Shown: in pieces, positions 41,773 to 47,273 of the stretch
Position numbering within the stretch: the first letter of the stretch is position 1
Layout: every line of letters begins with the position of its first letter
Assembly (NCBI GenBank): GCA_013177895.1
Contig: JABLXV010000020.1
Location: forward strand, 1-47,273
Reading direction: 5' to 3'
DNA: 47,273 nt
Origin: Brevinematales bacterium
GTDB lineage: Bacteria > Spirochaetota > Brevinematia > Brevinematales > GWF1-51-8
Translations under genes and position numbers: made by a program
The notes under the pieces: generated by a model
The model's input: only the letters and a program-made list of their open reading frames with translations
What the model was told of the DNA's origin: nothing
Database searches by the model: none

Positions 41773-42662
41773 CCCAGAAGGTCGGAATAATCGTCCTGGG
41801 GCTGGCCGGGAGTCTGAGCGGCATGTTTCTTCTGCCGCATCGACTGAATCCTGACCTTCATCGGCAGCCAGAGCGTATTATACGCCTCGGCTAGCTCGAA
41901 AACTTCCTCGTTTTTATAGGGCTTCTTGGACTTTACCGTGAAGTTATAATCATCCTCGATCATCCCGCGCTTCATTACATAAATCGGATCGCTGACATTC
42001 TGCGCGAAATGACGCCCGTAGAGCAGGCTGATCAAAAGTACGTTCGCGATCGCTACAAATGTAAATGTGAGCGAGACTCTCGCCTCGATTATGGGGTTTT
42101 CGCCGAGGTCGACGAACCCGATCGACGTCAGGAACATGAACACCGCGACGCTGCAAGTTACCACGAGCGCGGACACGGAGGATACATGGTGCTGGCTCAT
42201 CTTGGACATCACGTTCTCGATCTTGCCGAATATTTTCAGGACGCGCAGGAGCCGCAGGATACGCGATACGCGGATCGCCTTGATAATTTTGAGGTTGCCG
42301 ACGAAGCGGTTGCCCTTGATCGCGATCACCCCGTTAAACGCATACTCGTAGAACGCGGGACCCGAAAGGAGCGCCAGAAGCGGCACCGACGCCAGCAGAT
42401 CGATCCAGCCGCGTTCGTAGAAAAAGTACATCACGAAACGTTTATGCGCAAGCGCGTAGATCGCCCGGCTGATGAATTCCAGCGTGAATACCGCGTCGAA
42501 CGCGAACCCGATGATGATCATCCAAAGGTCCCAATCCTTCGCCCAGTTATAGGTAGCGCTCCACGCCCCGATAACGGCGAAGTCGTCGGTAATAATCTGT
42601 ACGATAGATAAAAGAATAATGACGAGCAGGGTATTATCTATGATTTTTCCAAACGTTTTCAT
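41769..42662 (-). CDS. Voltage-sensor domain fused to a HAMP domain, no pore
   Basis: 297 residues. The N-terminal half is a four-helix voltage-sensor domain of the ion-channel type: S1 about 9-25; S2 about 45-66 with Glu62; S3 about 85-100 with Asp88 (WIDLLASVP); and S4 with seven basic residues exactly three apart (Lys125, Lys128, Arg131, Arg134, Arg137, Arg140, Lys143). Two more helices follow (about 161-182 and 196-215), joined by only about 13 residues, too short for a pore helix and filter; no GYG-like motif is present. Residues about 213-275 then read as a HAMP domain (GRHFAQNVSDPIYVMKRG, FELAEAYNTL). No output domain follows. Start and stop are coupled to both neighbours. Confidence 0.8.
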   Translation of the reverse strand: MKTFGKIIDNTLLVIILLSIVQIITDDFAVIGAWSATYNWAKDWDLWMIIIGFAFDAVFTLEFISRAIYALAHKRFVMYFFYERGWIDLLASVPLLALLSGPAFYEYAFNGVIAIKGNRFVGNLKIIKAIRVSRILRLLRVLKIFGKIENVMSKMSQHHVSSVSALVVTCSVAVFMFLTSIGFVDLGENPIIEARVSLTFTFVAIANVLLISLLYGRHFAQNVSDPIYVMKRGMIEDDYNFTVKSKKPYKNEEVFELAEAYNTLWLPMKVRIQSMRQKKHAAQTPGQPQDDYSDLLG

Positions 42663-43621
42663 CACAGATCCTCTTCAATGGTTATTTTATATAATTCGTC
42701 GACGGTGTTGAGATCGTAGGAATAGAACTTGTAGTTCACGCGCGCCACATTGAGCCAGCTCGCCTCGAAACTTTCAGCGCCCCTGTCCTTTTTCACCTTT
42801 TTCCACTGGAGAGCCATATTATAGACGATTTTCAGCATTTTCGACGTATAAGTCGTATTTTCCGCTTCCTCGGCAAAGTAATAGACCTTCAGGATAATAT
42901 CGAGGAAATACGGCGAGATATTCGGGAAACCGGTCATAATAATTTCCTTCAGCTTCGCGAGGAAATTTTTCCGCAGCGCGTCGTTGGACTCGGTTTCGGG
43001 ATAGGACACCGTCTTATTCGCCGGGCCGCCGTATCCGGGCATCACCATATTGATCGGCATCATAATATCGTAGATCGGCAGGATAAACATCGCGGTATAC
43101 AGGAAATCCACCGCTTCCTCGGGTTTGGCGAACCCGATCTTATCGAACTTACTCAACCCGTTACTGACATAACGGCGGTTATTATACACCGCGGTGATGA
43201 ACGGGAATATGACATTATTTTTCATAAAAGTCAGGATATTGCTGTAGTGCATGCGGGAGGTATATCTCGACGAGAGTTTCCCCGCGAAATCGATCAACTG
43301 CTGACGGAAAAGCTCGTTAGATATCATAAAATCCGTGTATTTCTGCTTCCACTCCATCTGGAGGGAATCGATCGTTATTTTAAGCTGTTCGCGGACTGAG
43401 TCGGTAATCGCCTCGCCCAGAACCTTCGCCAATTCGGACTTGATATCCGGCCACACCATATCGGGATAAAAATCCGGCGAGGAAAATGTGATGCTGAGTT
43501 TGCCCTCGTTCTGGTTGATAAACGCGAGTACGTGCTCTTCCTTCTCATGCGGCGCCAGGTTTTTTATCGCACCGCTGTTAATTAGTTGTTCTACAAAACT
43601 TCGTAGTTTTTCGGTATTCAT
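42662..43621 (-). CDS. Unknown 319-residue soluble protein, first gene of the voltage-sensor operon
   Basis: 319 residues, no signal peptide. Mostly helical by eye, with long amphipathic stretches (FRQQLIDFAGKLSSRYTSRM, FLYTAMFILPIYDIMMPINM) and an aromatic, charged C-terminus ending ITIEEDL. I recognise no family. Its stop overlaps the start of the voltage-sensor-HAMP gene as TGATG, so the two are made together and may interact, for instance as a soluble partner of the HAMP domain; that is inference from gene order only. Own promoter about 28 bases upstream. Confidence 0.7.
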   Translation of the reverse strand: MNTEKLRSFVEQLINSGAIKNLAPHEKEEHVLAFINQNEGKLSITFSSPDFYPDMVWPDIKSELAKVLGEAITDSVREQLKITIDSLQMEWKQKYTDFMISNELFRQQLIDFAGKLSSRYTSRMHYSNILTFMKNNVIFPFITAVYNNRRYVSNGLSKFDKIGFAKPEEAVDFLYTAMFILPIYDIMMPINMVMPGYGGPANKTVSYPETESNDALRKNFLAKLKEIIMTGFPNISPYFLDIILKVYYFAEEAENTTYTSKMLKIVYNMALQWKKVKKDRGAESFEASWLNVARVNYKFYSYDLNTVDELYKITIEEDL

Positions 43622-43646
43622 CGCCCATCCTTTTTAGCTGACACTC

Positions 43647-43676
43647 ATTATAGAATTTATCGGTATTTTTACGCAA
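43647..43676 (-). promoter_or_regulatory. Sigma-70 promoter of the voltage-sensor operon
   Basis: On the minus strand TTGCGT, 18 bases, TATAAT. Confidence 0.5.
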
Positions 43677-43859
43677 ATTTCTTTAGGGCATATGTAATAA
43701 GATGCGATTATCGCTTATAATAAAACGTCCGTCGAACGTAATTTAAGACTGTTTTTATCGCGATGCTATAATTATCAGGCGTATTCCGTAATAACCCTTA
43801 ATGATTCGCGGCCTTATTCCCCGTCAGAAGCGGTACTTTATATATACGGCATCGATTGA

Positions 43860-43889
43860 TTGACATTTCCGTGATAAAAACGGTAAAAT
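43860..43889 (+). promoter_or_regulatory. Sigma-70 promoter of the nucleotidyltransferase pair
   Basis: TTGACA, 18 bases, TAAAAT, with the start codon about 24 bases further on. Confidence 0.65.
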
Positions 43890-43912
43890 AGAATAACTTA
43901 AACGGAGCATGT

Positions 43913-44416
43913 ATGTTCTATACCGAAATTCTGGAATCGTTCTATAAAAACAAAGTCCGCTATTTACTTGTCGGCGGTCTTGCCCTGAATCTTCACGGCG
44001 TCCCGCGAACCACATTCGATATGGATATTATTATCCCATCGGATAAAGCTAGTAACGAGAGGCTGATTAACGCGATCAAGGAATTAAACTATGTCCCGAG
44101 GCTTCCGGTGGACCCGTTAAAAATAGCCGACCCGGAAACTTTAAACGACTGGATCGAAAATAAGAATATGAAGGCCTTCAGTTTCTATCATAAAACTGAT
44201 AACGCGCGGGTGATCGATATCGTGCTGGTTCACCCTCTCGGTTTCGATGAGGCTGAAGCGAGGAAAAAAATATTTACCTTCCGGGGTATCGAAATCCCCG
44301 TCCTCTCCATCGACGATTTAATCGAGATGAAAATATTCAGCGGACGGCCGAAAGACCTGAGCGACGCGGAGATGCTGAAAGAAGCGAAAAAAATCTCGGG
44401 GGACGGCAATGAATAA
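43913..44416 (+). CDS. Nucleotidyltransferase-fold protein (DUF6036/MNT-like)
   Basis: 167 residues. The N-terminus holds the minimal nucleotidyltransferase pattern: LVGGLALNLHGVPRTTFDMD, in which GG-x(n)-HG and the D-x-D pair (Asp-Met-Asp) correspond to the catalytic core; a later acid is offered by VIDIVLVHPLG, and SIDDLIEMKIFSGRPKDLSD is the usual C-terminal helix. Members modify or regulate partners by nucleotide transfer and often occur as one half of toxin-antitoxin-like pairs. Here it overlaps by 8 bases with a tiny gene. The target is unknown. Confidence 0.85.
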   Translation: MFYTEILESFYKNKVRYLLVGGLALNLHGVPRTTFDMDIIIPSDKASNERLINAIKELNYVPRLPVDPLKIADPETLNDWIENKNMKAFSFYHKTDNARVIDIVLVHPLGFDEAEARKKIFTFRGIEIPVLSIDDLIEMKIFSGRPKDLSDAEMLKEAKKISGDGNE

Positions 44417-44579
44417 GGGCTTCCGATACACGCTCGAACCCGGGGATATCAGGGCGTATATCAAGTTACCGGTCGAGGAAAAGCTCGAATGGCTCGAGGA
44501 GATGTTTGTCCTGACTACCGAGGCGCAGACCGGGAAGGAGAAACATGTCCGTGAATTTTTCCGCGCGGATGTCAGATAA
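44409..44579 (+). CDS. Tiny partner of the nucleotidyltransferase (56 residues)
   Basis: 56 residues, from the ATG inside the end of the nucleotidyltransferase gene to TAA at 44577. It begins MNKGFRYTLEPGDIRAYIKL and continues PVEEKLEWLEEMFVLTT, a pattern (RYTL..D...Y.KLP...KLEWLEE) I recognise from small proteins that accompany such nucleotidyltransferases. The frame keeps the same codon bias as its neighbours. Its 3' end overlaps the convergent glgC gene by 8 bases. Likely the partner in a two-gene module. Confidence 0.75.
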   Translation: MNKGFRYTLEPGDIRAYIKLPVEEKLEWLEEMFVLTTEAQTGKEKHVREFFRADVR

Positions 44580-45864
44580 CCGTCCCGTCCGGGATGACCG
44601 CGTTCTTCGGGATGACCGTTATCCCGTCGACAATCGAATAATTCGACTCTTCCCTGAACCGGATATCCGCCTCGTTGACTATCCGAACATTTTTCCCTAT
44701 CCGGCAGTTCATATCGATGATCGCGTTACGGATCACGCATCCCGTCCCGATACCCACCTCGGGAATCCCGCGTTCCTTATCCGCCCGGCGTTCGGAATCC
44801 GTCTCATAGTAATTCGCGCCCATCACGATACTCCGTTCGATTTTCACAAAGTCGCGGATGACGCTGCGGATACCGATCACGCTGTCGGCCGCCTCGCACC
44901 GTTCGAGGATAGCCCCGTCGCTCGCGATACAGTTCCTCAGCTTCGAGTCGACAATTTTCGCGGGCGGTAAAAACCGCGGGCGCGAGAAGTACGGGAACTC
45001 CGGGTCGTACAGGTTGAATTGCGGGATATCCCGCGTCAGCTCCATATTCGCCTCGTGGTAGGTGCGGATAGTCCCGATATCCTCCCAGTAGCCCTCGTGG
45101 ACAAATCCCCCGACCTTGTACTTTTCCAGACAGTACGGGATGACCTCTCCGCCGAAATCGTTCATCTCCGGCCTGCCCCATAATACCTCGTTCAGCACAT
45201 CCCAACGGAACAGGTAAATCCCCATCGACCCGTAGAACGGCTTCTTGTCCGCGCCGGGGATACGCCAATCCTCGATCCGTTCGGGCGACGACGGTTTCTC
45301 GCGGAACCCGGTGATATTATCGCCCGCGTCCATCCGCATCACGCCGAAACGGGAGATGTCCTCCTCGGGTATCGGGATAACCCCCATCGTGATATCGTCG
45401 CCGCGCTCGATATGCGCGGTAAACAGCCTGCGGTAGTCCATCCGGTAGAGCTGGTCGCCGCCGAGGATGAGCAGGTACTTCACGTCGCGGTACCCGGTGA
45501 TATTCCGCAGCGCGCGGCGGACGGCGTCGGCGGTACCCTGCGAAAATCCCCCGGTCCCGTCGATGGTCTGTTCGGCCGCGAGGATGTCCACGAACCCGTT
45601 ATGGAAAATGTCGAATTTATAGGTCTGCGCGATATGGGTGTTCAGCGACGCGGAGTTGAACTGCGTCATCACGAACACCCGGTTGATGCCGGAGTTGACG
45701 CAGTTGGAGATGGGGATATCGACGATGCGGAAGTTTCCGCCGAACGGGACGGCGGGCTTCGAACGCTCGCGGGTCAGCGGGTGCAGGCGCGTGCCCTTCC
45801 CCCCGCCGAGTATCACCCCCAGCACGTACTTCATCGGATAAGACGCGTCAGTCATTTCGGGCAT
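44572..45864 (-). CDS. glgC: Glucose-1-phosphate adenylyltransferase
   Basis: 430 residues, normal length. It makes ADP-glucose from glucose-1-phosphate and ATP for glycogen synthesis. The nucleotide loop GVILGGGKGTRLHPLTRERS and PAVPFGGNFRIVDIPISNC are intact; GGDQLYRMDYR carries the metal aspartate; GFREKP provides the sugar-phosphate lysine and GSMGIYLF follows. The C-terminal left-handed beta-helix (ISDxxI-like hexads, RNAIIDMNCRIGKNV) is complete. GGGGGAG precedes the ATG. Together with the amylases it points to storage and re-use of alpha-glucan. Confidence 0.96.
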   Translation of the reverse strand: MPEMTDASYPMKYVLGVILGGGKGTRLHPLTRERSKPAVPFGGNFRIVDIPISNCVNSGINRVFVMTQFNSASLNTHIAQTYKFDIFHNGFVDILAAEQTIDGTGGFSQGTADAVRRALRNITGYRDVKYLLILGGDQLYRMDYRRLFTAHIERGDDITMGVIPIPEEDISRFGVMRMDAGDNITGFREKPSSPERIEDWRIPGADKKPFYGSMGIYLFRWDVLNEVLWGRPEMNDFGGEVIPYCLEKYKVGGFVHEGYWEDIGTIRTYHEANMELTRDIPQFNLYDPEFPYFSRPRFLPPAKIVDSKLRNCIASDGAILERCEAADSVIGIRSVIRDFVKIERSIVMGANYYETDSERRADKERGIPEVGIGTGCVIRNAIIDMNCRIGKNVRIVNEADIRFREESNYSIVDGITVIPKNAVIPDGTVI

Positions 45865-45918
45865 ACACTCCCCCTTGTTATATATAAAACATATTAAGTA
45901 TATAAAAAGGTGAGTATA

Positions 45919-46818
45919 CTATTTAACATCCGGAGCTTTTTCATCACTTCGAGATACTGTTCCTTGGATGTTTTTGTACTCTTCATCATACCAAGCCGGT
46001 TTAGTATAAAAAGTACTATCTCCATTAATAAAAGGACGAATAAGAGATTTTGTATTTTCATTCTTTGAAACAGTAGAAATATAATCCTCACAAAAACTAT
46101 TTAAAATTGCATAATCCACAGTTTTTATTAATACTTCTTCTTTGTCATTTTCCCGTTTAGCTGTTTTAATAAATATTAATGGATATTGAAAACCGCCTAA
46201 TACACCCTTTAAAAGCGTTTTCCCACCATATACAAATTCAATTCTGTCACAAGTGTTTTTTGTTAATAATAAAGCTAAATCTACTGATACAGGACATAGA
46301 TAAGGAGTTGATAATTTTGATATTCTAAAACCAATATCAATTGAAGGGCCAATAAAATCAACAGGTTCATTATCTTCATTATCCTTAGAATATGGAATGT
46401 ATTTAAAGTTTAATACTGGAAACCCAGCTATCCATGCTGATGCTTTTATATTAAGTAGCGGGTCATTAATACCTCTTCTATACTGCTCAACAGCATTTTT
46501 AAAAGCCTCGATAAAAAAAACAGAATGGAACGAATTTTTTAGCAGTACTGTGAATACTATTTCGTCTCCTAATCTTTTCCAAATAATTGGAGTATCCGGC
46601 GGAGATTCAGTTATTCTAGTATCTTTATAGTCTTGTTGCTTTTCTTTTAAATATATCATATTTGAAGTAAAAAGATTTGGGAAATCCTTATAAAAATCAT
46701 TAATGAAGGGAGCCCATGCAGAGACAAATATATTTTTAGCTTTATATTCCGTAGAGTTTACAATATCAACGCTGAGGAACAAACGGAGTTCACAGTCCAA
46801 GTACTTTTGTTCTGACAT
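45919..46818 (-). CDS. Class III nucleotidyl-cyclase-like protein
   Basis: 299 residues, soluble. The order of blocks recalls a class III cyclase homology domain. LFLSVDIVNSTEYK has the first metal Asp (Asp18), like F-x-D-I-x-x-S-T. WKRLGDEIVFTVL has the second (Asp85), like GDxxxAxF. VDFIGPSIDIGFRISKLS matches GxxVNxAARLxxxA with Asp161 where the transition-state Asn would be, and Arg165 kept. The Asn-to-Asp change and a longer gap between the two Asp residues make ordinary adenylate cyclase activity doubtful. The start lies within the last 29 bases of the metallopeptidase gene upstream. AT-rich, so probably acquired. An uncharacterised two-gene module is likely. Confidence 0.6.
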   Translation of the reverse strand: MSEQKYLDCELRLFLSVDIVNSTEYKAKNIFVSAWAPFINDFYKDFPNLFTSNMIYLKEKQQDYKDTRITESPPDTPIIWKRLGDEIVFTVLLKNSFHSVFFIEAFKNAVEQYRRGINDPLLNIKASAWIAGFPVLNFKYIPYSKDNEDNEPVDFIGPSIDIGFRISKLSTPYLCPVSVDLALLLTKNTCDRIEFVYGGKTLLKGVLGGFQYPLIFIKTAKRENDKEEVLIKTVDYAILNSFCEDYISTVSKNENTKSLIRPFINGDSTFYTKPAWYDEEYKNIQGTVSRSDEKAPDVK

Positions 46819-47273
46819 CTACTGCTGCCTTTGAAACGTTAAATACATATGAAAGATAATCCGCATTCCCGTTGTATTTTTTATATAATTCTTTAAACTC
46901 TTTCTTTGGCATTAACAATGCTCCAGCAAAATAATTACATTCACTCTCGATTTGATCTGTTTCATTTCTATCTGCCTTTAAAGGAAGCATTTCTTTTTCT
47001 GTCCCTTCTTTTGTATGTAAAACATAATGCGCTAATTCATGCGCTATAGTAAAATTATCTCTTAAGGGACCGGTAAATTGGGAAAGAAATATTATAAATT
47101 CCCTTTCTGCACTAACAATGATTGAACCGTCTTTTGATTTTATCCAGTTTTCATAATCTAAAAATTTAATTTCCCCACCACAACTAGTAACTAAATTTCT
47201 TATATTGTTACCAATTTTAAACCCATGCTTTTCTGCAAATTAAGTTGCAATTCTTTCAAATTCATCTTTTTTT
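46790..47273 (-). pseudogene. ImmA/IrrE-family metallopeptidase, partial, with in-frame TAA
   Basis: Reading from the right edge, the frame gives KKDEFERIAT, a TAA stop (47240-47242), then FAEKHGFKIGNNI and an uninterrupted 149 residues to a TGA at 46790. The zinc motif HELAH (IAHELAHYVLH, at 47027-47041) and the later ECNYFAGALLMP block identify the ImmA/IrrE family, which cleaves repressors to derepress genes. No ATG, GTG or TTG lies between the TAA and the zinc motif, so the active-site part cannot be started anew. Either the gene is broken, the base is an error, or the stop is read through. The true start is outside the window. Confidence 0.75.

Larger units (their letters stand above)
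45865..47273. other. AT-rich accessory patch at the right edge
   Basis: From about 45890 to the end, base composition drops to about one third GC, from about one half in the preceding genes, and codon use shifts to AT-ending codons. The genes are of accessory type. This suggests recent acquisition. The right border is outside the window; no direct repeat, integrase or tRNA marks the left border. Confidence 0.7.

Overview
The window reads as a piece of a chromosome from an uncultured, double-membraned, motile or at least chemosensory bacterium. GC is roughly 50 %, genes are packed and often overlap by 1 to 17 bases, and sigma-70 promoters are good (recurring TTGATT/TTTACA N17 TATAAT types). 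A LolA-like protein, several lipoproteins and a periplasmic CZB chemoreceptor imply an outer membrane. The huge single-TM coiled-coil protein next to serS resembles a family I remember from spirochaetes, and the heavy load of GAF, HD-GYP, SpoIIE-type and two-component proteins fits Spirochaetota. That assignment is an inference with moderate to low confidence. No rRNA, tRNA or CRISPR was seen.

Layout. 1-8.6 kb (minus strand): the start of pabB; a small GAF protein behind a near-perfect sigma-54 promoter; an operon of DUF4921 (GalT/HIT-like), an AEC transporter, an iron-ADH-family protein that has lost its catalytic motifs, and a GAF-GAF-SpoIIE phosphatase; then a 7TM-type sensor kinase. 8.8-13.8 kb (plus): LolA-like protein, lipoprotein, RsfS, a GAF-PAS histidine kinase and an NtrC-type sigma-54 activator in one tight operon. 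13.8-18.9 kb (minus): two coupled HD-GYP membrane proteins and a K+-dependent-type membrane pyrophosphatase. 19.4-24.5 kb (plus): cyclomaltodextrinase-like GH13 enzyme, a stand-alone CBM48-type lipoprotein and an M16 protease. 24.6-30.1 kb (minus): STAS protein, serS, giant coiled-coil protein. 30.3-31.9 kb (plus): two unknown membrane-anchored proteins. 32-39.4 kb (minus): purE (TTG start), a REC-DHp protein with no ATPase domain, a CZB chemoreceptor bracketed by 41-bp repeats, and a 1335-residue secreted amylase preceded by a cre-like operator. 39.7-43.6 kb (minus): three small unknown proteins, two sharing a C-terminal motif; then an operon of a 319-residue unknown protein, a voltage-sensor-HAMP fusion and hemW. 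43.9-45.9 kb: a nucleotidyltransferase plus tiny partner gene, and glgC. 45.9 kb to the end: a clearly AT-rich patch with a cyclase-like protein overlapping an ImmA/IrrE-type metallopeptidase gene that carries an in-frame stop.

How it works together. Two themes dominate: alpha-glucan metabolism (two GH13 enzymes, a CBM48-type lipoprotein, glgC) and signalling. Signalling includes partner-switching parts (SpoIIE-type phosphatase, STAS), cyclic-di-GMP turnover (two HD-GYPs), chemotaxis, and a sigma-54 regulator with a matching promoter elsewhere in the window. The least explained loci are the voltage-sensor-HAMP operon, the motif-less iron-ADH homologue, and the AT-rich cyclase/ImmA locus on the right edge.
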